Below are positions 1 through 11,388 of a DNA stretch of 64,000 nucleotides, in pieces; the first letter of the stretch is position 1; each line of letters begins with the position of its first letter. The DNA comes from Patiria pectinifera (taxonomy: Eukaryota > Echinodermata > Asteroidea > Valvatida > Asterinidae): the NCBI GenBank assembly GCA_029964075.1, contig CM057135.1, positions 2,651,001-2,715,000 on the forward strand. The letters run 5' to 3'. Position numbers and translations under genes: made by a program. The notes beneath the pieces were generated by a model. The model did not search any database and was not told the DNA's origin. It saw only the letters and a program-made list of their open reading frames with translations.

Positions 1-819
1 TTTATATCCACTATCTGATTTCAAAATATCTTGTAATTGGTCCCTGTCATTGATCATGGAAGCATTAACACTCTCACCACTGTGCTTTTTATCACAACTC
101 TTACGCAATGCAATAGAAACACTAGACATAACCTTCTGAATCTCGGATAAGTATTGAGCATAAAAGATGTATTGCGTAGTCTTTGCAAATCTATTATCTA
201 CATTCATTAGTCGATTGTGCAAGTATCTACACAGAGTTAACTTGACATTACGATCATCATCAAATGTAGGCTGACCTATCGGAAATAATGCTGGAAAGCA
301 TTTTGCTTCATTACCCTTTTCCATTAATATTCTGACTGGACTATTGCCTTCACAAGGTGCAACACTTATGACTTCATCAAAGTACTGATCAAGTATTTCC
401 TGGCCTATATTACTCGGCTGTAGACAACTGTCTAATGCAACACCCCGCAAACGATCATCATCTGTTTCCTCGTCATCATTTTCTTCATCTTTACTGTCAC
501 TTTCATTATTAACCTCTTCTTTTGCATCATCCACATGCTGCTGCATTTCATCAACATCTTCACACAATGGATTCTCCCATTCAGTATTTATTTCAATGTC
601 ACTGTACCATTTATTGTTGTGCTTGAGGTGCTTCAAGGCACTCTCAACATACTGCTTATTTATAAACTGATACTGATAATATCCTTTATAGGTCATTTTT
701 CTCTTCAATTTGACTCGGATCAACTGATTGTCATTTTCGGGCCTCGGTAATACATTTACTGTGTCTGTTACATTTGATGGTACACATACTACTGGACCTT
801 TAACACCATGCTGTCCACC
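1..819 (-). pseudogene. Helitron-like polyprotein, segment after DUF6570 (continues off the window)
   Basis: The minus frame is open for 273 codons from 819 to the window edge, with no stop. It continues in the same frame as the 820-2538 segment and is separated from it only by one TAA at 820-822. The translation has the composition seen just downstream of DUF6570 in Helitron proteins: a conserved opening with GQHGVKGPVV and LPRPEND, then an acidic stretch rich in Glu and Asp around residues 95-130, then a hydrophobic FPALFPIGQPTF segment that in Helitrons leads into the helicase-like N-terminal domain. No HUH or Walker motif is reached. The stop falls right after the IALP motif, where family members usually continue with Arg-Gly. 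Confidence 0.6.
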
Positions 820-2538
820 TTAAGGTAACGCAATCATTTTCATGAATGGTACATTTATTGCAATTAGATGTTCTTCTAGTGTATTCAAACGAGCCAATTC
901 ATCAGGGATATCAGTCAGGTTTAAATTGTTTACACTTGCTTCTGCAGGTACTTTGTTCACAAGTAGTTTTCTATGACATGTATAGCATGTCCACAAATGC
1001 GATCTACTTGATTCTCCAACAATACATTTTAACTCACAATTTTCACTACACACATGCAGATATTTATCACTAATATACACCTGGTCTTCATATTTATATT
1101 TATTGCATTTCAACACTTGTTTTCGAAAAAGAAGTTTATGACAGCAGGCACAGACATATTCCGGTCCTTTAGATATGTCTTCTCTAAATTTTATTGTCAC
1201 AATACACATTTTACGTCTCTTTTCTTTTTCCATAAGGGCACGTTTGTGATTGTTGATTATCATGTTTCTACGGTATCGATGATTTGTCTTATATTTCTCT
1301 TTCCCATATTTAATCAAATTCATTCTGTATGAAACAACACAGCGATATTTCTTTTTGATACATGCAATAAGCTTCCTTCTATATGAAGCATTATCATGGT
1401 ATGTACATTTCATTCTGTTAATTTTCTTTTGCCTGTACACATCATCATTTCTATACTTTTTATTTCCAGTTTCAATTAGGTTTCTTCGATATTGAGAGTT
1501 TTGACGATATTTTGCTTTACCACTATTGATTAGCCATTCTTTGTATACACAATTATCACGATGTTTTGTTTTTCCAGAATTAATTAGCCGTTCTCTGTAC
1601 GCAGAATTATCACAATACTTTGTCTTTCCAGACTTAACTAGCCCTTCTCTGTATGCACAATTATCACGATATTTTCTTTTTCCAGAATTAATTAGCCCTT
1701 CTCTGTATCCACAATTATCTTGATACTTTGCTTTTCCAAAATTAATTACCGTTTCTCTATATGCAGCATTATATTGATACCTTGATTTCTGACTGTTTAT
1801 TAAAGTCTGCCTATATTTAGGATCATTATGGTACTTAAGTTTACCATCGTTTATTTTGGTCCCTTTATATGAAGCATTTGTCTCATACTTTCTCTTTTCA
1901 GCCTTTAGTCGCTGTGTTTTAAACTCACTGTCATCACGATACTTTGTGTTCAATGCTTTCTTCTTCTTGTCAGCTTTTTCTTTGTATCTCATTTGATCAT
2001 AGATTCTTTTTCTTTGCTTAGAATCATCTTTAAAAAACTTCTTTTCATCTTTTAATTTGTCCTTAGGATTTCCTGCATTTCCTGATCTCAATTTTGTCCC
2101 ATCATAAGAACTACATTTGCTAATCCTCATTCCTTTGTCATCCTCCTTTTTATCATTTGTTTTCTGTTTGTATCTCTCCCTAGCCTTTTCTCTTGCAATC
2201 TTTTGCTTCAATTGCACATTAACGCGTTTCAACCTTTTACACTTTGTATCTTTATTCTGTCGGTCACTCTTGTCAGACGTTATATTTGTTTTCGCTCGTT
2301 CATTATCATTTGATACTTTATTGGAGATTTCTCGTAAATTTCCCTTTGGTTGACCATTCACATCAGAAACAGATTTTCTTGTAGATTGACAAACTGACAA
2401 AACAACATCATAATGAACTCTTTGCTGATGATACAAGTAAATTCCTTGGTCTGATTTCAAAGTCTCTCTTCCTAGGATACTCCGAGAAAATACATACCAC
2501 TTATTTAAATCATCATATGTATATATATATCTGTACAT
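820..2538 (-). pseudogene. Helitron-like polyprotein: OTU C-terminus, Lys/Arg-rich tandem repeats and DUF6570
   Basis: The first 50 residues carry the end of an OTU fold with the catalytic-type His in QQRVHYDVVLS. Residues about 55-190 are very basic. Residues about 190-430 consist of roughly ten tandem repeats of about 24 residues, each built on a KYRDN-x-x-YRE-x-LINSGK theme. The last 120 residues hold the DUF6570 zinc-binding signature: CACCHKLLF, then CSENCELKC, WTCYTCHRKL and a LARLNTLEEHL-IAINVPFMKM ending. These C-x2-C pairs are diagnostic of the region before the Helitron Rep/helicase. The reading frame begins out of frame with the OTU start encoded upstream and ends at a TAA inside a conserved motif, so the copy is broken at both ends. 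The repeats probably form a basic nucleic-acid-binding arm (inference). Confidence 0.65.
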
Positions 2539-3824
2539 AGCATATGTGCCATTGCAATGATCTCAACTTCTGTAGCCCAAATTCCAGAAACAAACATTCT
2601 CTGCCTGGTGACATATTCTTTTACATTCCTGAACCCTTCATGCAAAACACCATTAAATTTATCTCCATTTTGCAACATGTGATTCACAGTAGCCATCCGT
2701 AACTTCAAATGATTATCTTCAGTTCCTGATACACAAAATGAAACTGCCCTGAAAAAACAGTTGGCATCACCTTTGATTTTCTTTACGCAATTAGGTGGTC
2801 CCATCTCCTCACAATCATCTGAAACTTCATTACCTTTGCGGAGTACATTGATCAAGCCATGTATCTTACATAGTTCCTTCTTCTTTGCATGTGTCAGTGG
2901 GGCAAAATGAAAATTGTGCAACTGAATCACTTCTTTGATTTCAACATCACTAGTCTCATCACATTCATTACTGTCATTTATTATGTCAAAACTATCAGTG
3001 ACATCTCTTGAACAACTAGTTGACAAGCCACTACAAGGATCAAGCTTTGCTTCAGAATCAATTCCTCCAACCTCTTTTGTTGTACTATGACCAGTCTTGT
3101 CGACATGCCCATTCTCCAGTCTACTACTACTGCAAGATGTACTATCCATGTAATGCTTTGGCTCATCATCAAACCACACGGATACACCTGTAATTTCAAA
3201 CTGCTCATTATTAGACAAACACATAGATCTTGCCAAATCAGTACAATACCTGTGGACATCTTGCCAATCAGAAACACGTTTCAGCAAACTTCGTCCTTCA
3301 CTAGCCATACAGCCTTGTTGATTTCTAGAGTGAGAATCAAAAACATAATACATCCCATCTTGAGCAATCACAACAAATGTATTTTCATGGAAACATATGA
3401 AACATGCATAGTATTGCTGAAGTGTCTGTTCTAGTGCACAATTCAATGGCATCATATTAAATTCTGGCAAATTGCACTCATCTCCAAATGCACCACATAC
3501 AGGATCATGGAACTCAATATTGAAATGATGATTCAGCAGGTCTAACTCATTTGGCAATTCATTTACCAGCAAATAATCATGAGTAACTGTAGAACTTTGA
3601 GACAGGTGGCTATACAATTCATTTCCAGTATTCAGTGTAGTATCCATATCTTGACAAGACCAGTCTTTCAGTTGTTTTATTTTACTTATCAAAACAGCGC
3701 ACAGAGAATTTGAAACACATTGTTTACCAGAGTTTAAACCAAATCTATGATCACCTTGATGAAAGGTTCCCTGCACAATCATTTTGTCCAATTTCCCACT
3801 ATTCTGAACTGTCCATTTATTCAA
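2505..3824 (-). pseudogene. Helitron-like polyprotein: C76-like cysteine protease plus OTU protease N-terminal part
   Basis: Residues about 20-215 resemble the herpesvirus-tegument-type ubiquitin-specific protease fold (peptidase C76-like). There is a Cys in GKQCVSNSL near the start, a YVFDSHSRN segment with the Asp-x-His pattern around residue 170, and a typical end in GVSVWFDDEP. Residues about 340-439 are the first part of an OTU deubiquitinase domain, with GDANCFFRAVS supplying the catalytic Asp and Cys and an ATEVEIIAMAHML helix. The OTU domain then runs off frame at an AT repeat, and its His-bearing end is read in the next frame downstream. No ATG opens this segment; it is in frame with the PHD segment upstream across one TAA. 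Both proteases presumably act on ubiquitin or process the polyprotein (inference). Confidence 0.6.
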
Positions 3825-3836
3825 ACTATTCTTAAT

Positions 3837-5087
3837 TTAATGTTTTTTCTCTTCAACTACATCCATCATTTTCGTTTCTTTACATTTCATTTCACAGCTT
3901 GTAGGAGTAGGTGACATTTGTCGTTTTCTACTTCTCATTTCATATCTTTTACTTCGTTTTGTTTGTAACGCCTCTTTGTCATCACCTTGCATATCTGCAG
4001 CTTCAGACTTTTCTATATTATCATATTTAACACCATCACCAACACCATCACTGACATGTTTGCGTGCAATATAATTTCCACTTTCCTTTTCAACTGTTTT
4101 TTCCAATTCAGTTTTACTTCCATCTACATTCTGTGAATTTGAAGACTGGCCTTTCTTCTTTCTTAATGAATAACCACCTGTCTGCTGACACACCTGTTGT
4201 TTTCCTTTAGTCGTCAATACTACAGTACATGTACTCTTTTCAATGCCTACTGAACTTGTCTTTCTTCCCTCTCTACTTACATGATTTGTCTCATCATCCC
4301 AGTTGCTATCTTGTCCACATCTTCCAATACACGTCTGCTGAACTACATCATCTATAGTGCATGTCTCCTCAACAGTCATCTCAAATACATTATCATCTGT
4401 TGGAATACCAAGATCATACAAAAGAGATTGAGAGTAAGTACTCTTACCACATTTACGACACATCCATACCACTGCTCTGTTTGCCAACAATTCCTCCATC
4501 TTTAAGAAATTCATACATTTGACATGGTACCAAATGTTACAACCATCACATTGCACTTTCCTTTCAAACAAGTCAATACTCTGATCACACAACCAACACT
4601 CTACATTGCATTTATTTGCTTTGACAGTTTGATCATGTCTGTTTCCATCACACATCTGACTGTTTCTCCGTTGTATTTTTGATTTCACTACTTTCATATC
4701 CATCACCGTCTGCCTCCTTTCAGCTGTTTGCATTTCAGAACTATGCTTGACATGTTCCTTCACATTATTCACACAACGTTCATTATTCCTTTGCCTTTTC
4801 TTTTTTTTCGTTTTTGTACTGACATCTTGCATCTTCTTCAAAACAAATGACAGACTTCGTTTAGTCTTACAAAATACACTCTTTTGTACTTTTTGATGAA
4901 CTGTTTTTTCTTCCTTACTCAGCCATAGTTCAATTCTTTTTCCATGTCTTCTATTATACGATTCCTTGCAAAATTCTCTTCTTGTTCTCTTTCTACTAAC
5001 TTTCACATGCTTCTTTCTTGACCTATTCTCACGCTGATGTTCTGTACAAGTTATCTTGTTGCTTCTCACAATGTGTTTTGTTTTCAA
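3837..5087 (-). pseudogene. Helitron-like polyprotein: basic region with PHD zinc finger
   Basis: The first 160 residues are highly basic and low in complexity. Around residues 165-220 there is a PHD-type finger with the order C-x2-C (CWLCDQ), C-x2-C (QCDGCNIW), H-x2-C (YHVKCMNF) and C-x2-C (WMCRKCGK), giving the C4HC3 pattern; the aromatic residue before the His is present. The remaining 190 residues are polar and Ser/Thr/Lys rich. PHD fingers in transposon proteins are thought to read histone tails and could bias target choice (established for the fold, inferred here). The segment starts with TTG right after an in-frame TAG and ends in TAA two codons before the next segment, so it is most likely the middle of one longer protein. 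Confidence 0.6.
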
Positions 5088-5684
5088 CTACCCATACAAC
5101 AGCCTCATAGCTCTCTGATCATCAAGTCTTTTCTTCGTCAACTTCAGCACTCTTTTCCTTCTCATTTCATGTACTTTCAGTCTCAAGCCATCATATTTGT
5201 CCTCAACCTTTTTCTGCTTTCTGCATTTATTCACCATAGATTGACTATATACGTGAACATAGTTTTTATCATATTCCTTCATTCTGCCAGGATTAGCGGC
5301 CTGGTGAGCCCCGCATTCATTCATCATACATTTACTATATGTCTTATAATTGTTATCATAATGTTCATTCATTCTGCCAGGATAAATAGCGGCCTGGTGA
5401 GCCCCGCATTCCGTAATTCTGCCAGGATTAGCGGCCTGGTGAGCCCCGCATACAGAGGATAATGAAGTGAGTGATGATGAATTAACAAAACACACGGACG
5501 GGATGGAATGAAATGATTGGATGGATGATTGGGAAATGAAATGAGACACACCACGGACAGACAAGGGAAATGGAGAACTCCTCCCCTTCTTCAGGCCTCG
5601 CACACACCTCAACTCCTTCTTCACTTTCATGATGGCTCTTTGGTAGTTTTCTGTAGAAAAAATTGAAACAATCATAAATAACAA
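5088..5684 (-). pseudogene. Helitron-like polyprotein, N-terminal segment with duplicated CGAHQAANPGR motif
   Basis: This frame is open for 198 codons and joins the PHD segment in frame across one TAG. Residues about 75-160 contain four copies of a CGAHQAA-x-PGR unit encoded by an interspersed repeat at 5283-5450. The last 40 residues are basic and merge in composition with the next segment. No domain is recognised. The true start is uncertain: the ORF opens with an ATG at 5684, but the repeat-rich stretch may be non-coding sequence that happens to be open. Confidence 0.35.
5283..5450. repeat. Interspersed 33-bp repeat, three near-identical copies
   Basis: The unit beginning TCTGCCAGGATTAGCGGCCT occurs at about 5284, 5371 (with a small ATA insertion) and 5416, each followed by GGTGAGCCCCGCAT. 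Two copies are also followed by a related TTCATTCATCATA-type spacer, so the larger repeat is about 88 bp. Confidence 0.8.
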
Positions 5685-5689
5685 ACACT

Positions 5690-7139
5690 TACAAAAATAT
5701 GTGGTTTGGAGTTGACTAATTTTGTTTTTCTAAATTCCTGGTTGCATGCCTGTTTATATATGTAGTAAGCTTAAACGGAATGTACATCATTGACATATGC
5801 AAGAAAACCAAGAAAAACACAAATGTTCAAGTACTCTGGTTCCCCGACTCCACTAAAGATGAAATGAATCAATTTATAGGTGCGGGAAAATTGTACGGTA
5901 AAACAAGTCTAGCTGACCTGCACCCATTCATGAACATGTAACCACGAGCAAACAGAATTTGCACGGTACTTCAATGGTAAATTTTGAGCAGTACTTAAAA
6001 AATAGTTAAGTTTTTCCAATGGTGGTCGGCCAACCAATGTTGGAAATTTATACAAATATTTACAGAATGCTCAAGACTGTCAATTACCAACATCCTTGTA
6101 AGGCGAAGTAAAAAAAAATTTCTCGTCCCCACTCGCTTCCTTTTTAGAAGGTGCCTGGATGTTTTTATTATTTTTTATTTTTCAAAAGTGCAGTAAAAAA
6201 CACCGAGAAAGTCCACAAATTCATCGGAAAATAGAAACTTGCGAAATATGTGAGGCAAAGTTGTTAGTTTCGACTCTGTCGGTCACTTTGTACACTGTAA
6301 ATATGTTTAGTTCTCTTGTCCAACTTGTCTTTCATTTTAAAATTGTCTTTGAACAGTCGAAACACCAACAGTTGCAGGAAATTTTCAAATGGCAGCCACC
6401 TTGAAAAAAAATTACAAATAAAAATAAAAAAAACCCCTTTCTCCTTTTTTTTCAAAAATCCAGACAAGAAACATGTTTTTTTTTTATTCAGACTAAGGTA
6501 TTTCGTAACAAAATGGTAGTTTTGTTTTCAATTTTTACAAATGTTGTACTTGTATATTCCCTTTAATGTTCCTGACCAGATTTCAATCTGTCACTTTTAA
6601 TGTGATTTTCCACACGTGTAAACAAAATGTATATCAGTTATTTCTAACCACGCTAACAAATGCCCAAACATGCCAAATCTGCTGCATTCTACGTGTACTT
6701 AGTAATTTCAATCATTACTTAACACATAACGATGTTGCACCGTGACACCAGTTTTTCTTTCACGTAATATTCTCAATGAACGTCACTCATTACAAAAATG
6801 ATAAGACATGAATCTGGCACTGAGTCAGAAACATTTCCACTTTTGTTAGGAAAACCCAACTACATTTTCTTAACTCTCCATAAACTCTCTACACAACCGA
6901 CAACCGCTGACATGCTGAAGTGTCAGGATGCAACATTCTTTCCCACAAAACGCATGCATCAAAATCCATATATTTGTGACTTAATATACATCAGGTCATG
7001 GAGCTATTGAATAAACTCCATCATTAGAACACCCCATCATTGGAACCATACTATTTGTCAACTGCTTGGAGAGGTCAATGCACTTGTTGAAATAGAGGGC
7101 GCACTGTATAAACACCACCGTCGATTTCATTCAATATTA
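5690..7139. other. No gene seen
   Basis: AT-rich sequence with short poly-A and poly-T runs. Reading frames here are short and have no recognisable motif. No inverted-repeat boundary or splice-bordered exon could be supported. Confidence 0.5.
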
Positions 7140-8660
7140 TGATTACGATTTGAATGTTCATTTTTAACAGTCTTATAAATGTTGAACTATTGGACCGATA
7201 TTGGTCTAAACATTGGAATGCAAATAGTCTGGGAAGTGTTATACATGAAAATTAATATGTACAGGTCACGTGACCTTCACTTCCAGTTGTAACGGAAGTG
7301 CTAATTTTGGACCCCTATAAATTTATATTATATCTCATCAATTATTTATCTGATTGGGTTGAAACTTCACATTAATACAAAGCTATATATTGACAGATAA
7401 TTATATTACTTTATTATTACTGTGCACTTAATTATTGTCATTTTATGACGTCATAAATATCTAATGAGGCAATCTTTACAATCTTGTAACTATAGAAGCA
7501 TTTGACCAATTGATCTCAAATCTGGCAGCTATATAGACAGGAAAATGTTACAGATGAAAATTGGTATGAAAAGGTCATGTGACCCCTACTTCCGGTGTTA
7601 CCGAAAGTGTTAATTTTAGACCCTCATTAGCATATCTGATGAATTATAAATGTCATTGGGTTGACACCTTATAATAGCATTAAGCAACCATAAAGAATCA
7701 ATATGTTGCATTATCATTAATGATATATGGCATAATTTAGTCTGGTTCCCAGACCTGACAATTATTCCCGACGCTCACGTCTTAAATTGTAGGTCAGGCA
7801 GCCTCCGTGGCTGAAAATAAACATTACGACATTAATGGCCCTTTTCCAAAGCGCGGCTTCGTTTCCGATTTCGCTTTAGCACTTTTAGCTTTTAATGTTC
7901 TGATCAAATCTTTAAATAAATCACTTGCTTTGTAATATCATACAGTTATGATAATACAGTTTGATGTTTTTGTAAGATAATATTGAGTAATGTTGATCTG
8001 GAATCTTCAAAATTAGGGAACCAAATAGCACTGTTAGCAGGCATGGCAGGCGGAGCCGAATGAAGACCGAGTTTTGGAAAATCTCGGTAACGGTCGTCAA
8101 ATTCAAAATTGTACATGACGCAGCAAAAAGTTCGCCCATACGATCCGACTATATTTGATGTACAAAATCGTCGTTGAATTTCAAGTTTTCTAAATGAAAG
8201 CAATGAATATTAATTATCAACTCATTTAAAATAAAACTAATAAGCAATTAGCAGTTAATTAAACCTATATTACATACTCGGAAATACTCGGGCGCTATCT
8301 GATTGTCGACGAAACGACTTCGGCAAACTTCGGAAATTTTCGGAAAAAGGAGGCATTCCTCCCGTTTTAGTCACGTGACGTAAATTGTAATACATTGTAT
8401 TACCGGAAGCTACCGGACCTAAGATTCATCAGGAATAGTCGGAATCTTTTGGTCTGGGAACCAGACTAGTCATAATTCATATTATGACGTCATGAATATT
8501 TCATGAGGCAATCTTAATGGTCCTTTAACTTTAAAACTATTTGACCGATTGATCTCAAACTTGGTAAATATATAAACACGGAAATGTTATAAATGAAAAT
8601 GTATATGTCAACGTAATCTGACCCTTACGTCCGGTTTTACCAGGACTGCAGTTATATAAG
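7140..8660. repeat. About 300-bp repeat family, three copies, the third split by a MITE
   Basis: Three diverged head-to-tail copies lie at about 7140-7440, 7441-7735 and 8470-8660. Shared landmarks are TTTGACC-A/G-ATTGATCTCAAA, a GAAAATGTTA-AGATGAAAAT stretch, GGTCACGTGACC or GGTCATGTGACC, and a CTTCCGG-GTTACCG-AAGTG stretch. Copies two and three both contain ATGACGTCAT-AATAT. An unrelated inverted-repeat element separates copies two and three. Confidence 0.65.
7740..8466. mobile_element. MITE with 16-bp perfect terminal inverted repeats and TA duplication
   Basis: The left end GTCTGGTTCCCAGACC (7740-7755) is the exact reverse complement of 8451-8466. TA flanks both sides (7738-7739 and 8467-8468), as in Tc1/mariner-type insertions. 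Each terminus is itself nearly palindromic. No transposase is encoded. The element sits between two copies of the 300-bp repeat, so it is younger than that repeat. Confidence 0.75.
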
Positions 8661-9760
8661 TTTTCAATGTCTATTTTAACAGTTAGAGATTTTTGAAAAA
8701 ATCATTACATTATTTTCTACTATCCAATAGACAATTAAAAACAAGTTGGGAACAGCTCTGTGGTTGTTCAGTTACAACCACCTCTAGTTTCATAATTTTC
8801 TTCGTTCAAAATGCTGCCAAATTTGCGCGCTTGACTAAAATCCTTCAGCCATTTCACAACGTACTTTAAACGTAGCGTAGCTGGGGGGGGGGGGACCTTG
8901 GGGGCGCACGCTTTTTGCCCCCCACCCATCCCCCCATCCCCCCCTGGAAATCTGGCATCCAGAGAAAAAAACAGCCGAATGAGTTTCCATGATTAGCTAA
9001 TGTCCCATTTTCTGTTATTTTGTACGTATTTTTCACCAAAACCGTTTATTTTCGCGAGTGGCTGTTTGATGCAAATAGCGTTAGGCCTAGTTATTTAACA
9101 TTAACAATGATATAGGATTTAGACAGCACCCCAATGGGAAGATGGTGTCCAGCCCCCCCCCCCCCTCCCCCCACACACTATTTGATTGATCCGGTAATAA
9201 AATACTGTCTACCGCAGCACATGTAGATGACAGTTTTGGCGCCCTTCCATTGTAACCTCGAGCCCCCCCCACACCCCCCCCCCTCCAAGGATGAGAACCC
9301 TGGATACGCCGCTGGGCATAATCGGGCATCTTATAATTGACCTGCCATGTGTCATTCAACCAACAAACGTCCTTGATGACAAGGAAAACAGATAAATGAA
9401 ACCACTTTTGGAGGCAGACCGCCCGGACCAGAAACAGAACTTGATTTCGTTTGGCATAATTCTTGGTGGATTTTACGCCTTTATAACCCATGGCGGTCTT
9501 AAATAACGTAGCACTATTATTCATGTTTGCATAACTATTCCATAACTGGTAGGCATTTTTTTCGTAGGCAGGTTTTTAAAACATTTTCTGCACTGCTAGA
9601 AAATAAAAGCCCATGGACAAATAGGCCTGTATTAAATAAAAATAAACTTGTCGTCAACACGGGGTCGTCAATTTTACCACTGACTTCCCCATTGATTCGT
9701 GCAGAAAATCGAGTTGTGTTTAAAACGTATTTTTGCCCATGAGACAATACCCCAACGATT
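8661..9760. other. Homopolymer-rich spacer, no gene seen
   Basis: Contains long G and C runs (8881-8894, 8921-8945, 9154-9173, 9264-9284). The sequence around 9290-9320 resembles the end of a GGATACGCCGCTG-type hAT MITE, but a convincing partner end was not found. Confidence 0.4.
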
Positions 9761-10150
9761 ATCATCTGGGTGGGCAAATTAATAAAAAGAAGTTATAAAT
9801 AAAATTAATGAATGGTGGTTCTATATCTGCTTTCTCCAGCTGCAAATCTTGTCTAAGTCATTAGAAATGACACACAAATTATGAAATTTGCAACTTCGAA
9901 AAATGCATGCCTACTTTCATGTATTATGGCATACTATGCATGTATTATTACGTTTAATTATATGCATTTACATGGAAAAAATAATTATAATAATTATAAA
10001 TCTATATAGTGGAGAGTTTAATTTTTTTTTAATATAATTGCGCTTTCCAATAAAATTGTGAGAAACTAAAACAAATATCACACCAATAAATATCTAGAGA
10101 TAGGCACTTTAAGAAGAAATTAGCATCAAGAATTTGCCCACCCAGATGAT
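9761..10150. mobile_element. Inverted-repeat element (MITE-like), 390 bp
   Basis: A 20-bp perfect inverted repeat beginning ATCATCTGGGTGGGC at 9761-9780 matches the reverse complement of 10131-10150. The interior is AT-rich with no coding capacity. No clear target duplication longer than 2 bp was found, so the superfamily is unassigned. Confidence 0.6.
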
Positions 10151-10444
10151 CACAGGTGGTCAGATTCACTATTTTATCTATAAACTGGTTTGGCCTGTTT
10201 ACATCACTCTAGATCACACGTTCACGATGGTTATTGGTATCGTACAACTGAATGCTGACTTCCCCAATATAAATATAACATTTCTTTCATTACATAATGG
10301 ATTAAGGAAACTTGTCATCTCTTTAAAAAGAAGAATCACGAAAAATCCATCACCAACTACCCGCTCCCGTAGCATTATGGATCGATATAGGCCTAGATCC
10401 ATTCAACGTTTATTTGACTTCGATAAACATGATTCATAATAATA

Positions 10445-10735
10445 TTAATCAACAGTTATTTTGAATTTAGTCATGTCTGTCCATACCTGTCTCACGGCAC
10501 GTCCTACAGCAATGTCCAACTCCTCTCTCGTCACAGTGGCCCTCCTTACATTTATGTCACTCTCACGACATAATTTCCGTATATTGGCTATTGAAGAGCC
10601 GCGCCTAACTCCCATTTCCTTTAACTTATCTGAAACTTCTTCATACGTCTTCCCCTGCTGTGTCCACTCCGAAATTTCCCTCTTGAAATTTTCCAGCGCC
10701 ATTTTGCTTGCAATACAAGTTTTAAGCCCCAACAA
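10445..10735 (-). pseudogene. Possible N-terminal fragment of a transposon integrase-type protein
   Basis: An open frame of 96 residues. It contains a helix-turn-helix-like portion (FKREISEWTQQGKTYEEVS, then LKEMGVRRGSSIANIRKLC) and an REELDIAVGRAVRQV stretch. This arrangement resembles the N-terminus of fish and invertebrate integrase-core-domain transposon proteins, from memory of the family only. No catalytic Asp or Glu motif follows; the frame ends at 10445. It could equally be a chance ORF. Confidence 0.3.
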
Positions 10736-11073
10736 CTAATACAAATCGAAGTACATGTAGATGTGGGAGACAGGGTCACGCCAGAATCACGCCACACGTT
10801 GATTATGCCGATAACCACCGTAACACGTGCACACGGGTCCCGGTCCCCCGGCCCTCCACCCTCCACCCTCCTTGCCCACCGCCACATAATGTGCCACTGA
10901 CTGTTAACTATATACCATACTGAAATAAAGAAATAACAGTCAAGATTCAATACTGACTGTTTTGCTGTTTTTGAAAATTGTTTGGGTAAAACTGTAAAAC
11001 AAAAATCATTGATCGTTATGCTGTATTGAATTGTACCAAACTGATAACACGGAAAAAACGTATTTATCATAAA

Positions 11074-11115
11074 ACCGTTTGACCGTTTTACAAAACTGTA
11101 AAACGGTCAAACGGT
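11074..11115. repeat. Perfect 19-bp palindromic hairpin
   Basis: ACCGTTTGACCGTTTTACA at 11074-11092 is the exact reverse complement of 11097-11115, with a 4-nt loop. It sits in a region of repeated AAAACGGT and ACTGTAAAAC motifs (10980-11180), and may be an end or centre of a foldback element. Confidence 0.75.
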
Positions 11116-11388
11116 CAACGGTGCGTTTACTGTTTTTGTTTTTGAGGAAATCAAAAACGGTAAAACGAAATAACGGTATGTCCCGGGATTATTAAAACAG
11201 CCCATCCTGTGGACTTGCGTTCTTCCCCTCGTGTCTCGGTCAATGAGAAATTTAACGATATCCTCCGGGGCGTCCGAGGCAAGGTCCACGCCTTCCGTGC
11301 AATAGCCCGAACTGCGATTCACCTTCAGAAACTCCTCCAAGCTCCTGACTAGGCTGCTTTTCTGTTTGCTGTAGGCCAATCCATCCAA
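11107..11388 (-). pseudogene. Possible tyrosine-recombinase N-terminal fragment
   Basis: A 93-codon frame. Its middle part (LVRSLEEFL, then ASDAPEDIVKFLIDRDTRGRTQVH) resembles the SAM-like core-binding domain of Crypton or DIRS-type tyrosine recombinases, including the helix that ends in KFLI-x-RD. The catalytic Arg-His-Arg-Tyr domain is absent. It may be a detached piece of the DIRS-like element downstream, or a Crypton scrap. Confidence 0.3.

Larger units (their letters stand above)
1..5684 (-). mobile_element. Helitron-like element, coding part, decayed and cut by the window edge
   Basis: Four consecutive minus-strand reading frames share domains known from animal Helitrons: PHD finger, cysteine proteases including OTU, and the DUF6570-type zinc region that precedes the Rep/helicase. 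From 5684 down to about 2530 one frame is interrupted only by single stop codons (at 5088-5090 and 3837-3839). A frame change follows in an AT dinucleotide run near 2518-2531, and there is one more stop at 820-822. This looks like one ancestral polyprotein gene with few lesions. The Rep HUH and helicase motifs would lie left of position 1, so the Helitron label rests on domain order rather than on the catalytic core. Confidence 0.6.

Noticed and set aside
1526-1723. Plus-strand ORF with regular Ser/Leu/Tyr repeats
   Set aside because: Antisense shadow of the Lys/Arg-rich repeats of the Helitron-like protein.
8860-9325. Possible MITE between the AGCGTAGCTGGGG run and the GGATACGCCGCTGG motif
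   Set aside because: The two ends do not form a convincing inverted repeat and no duplication is visible.
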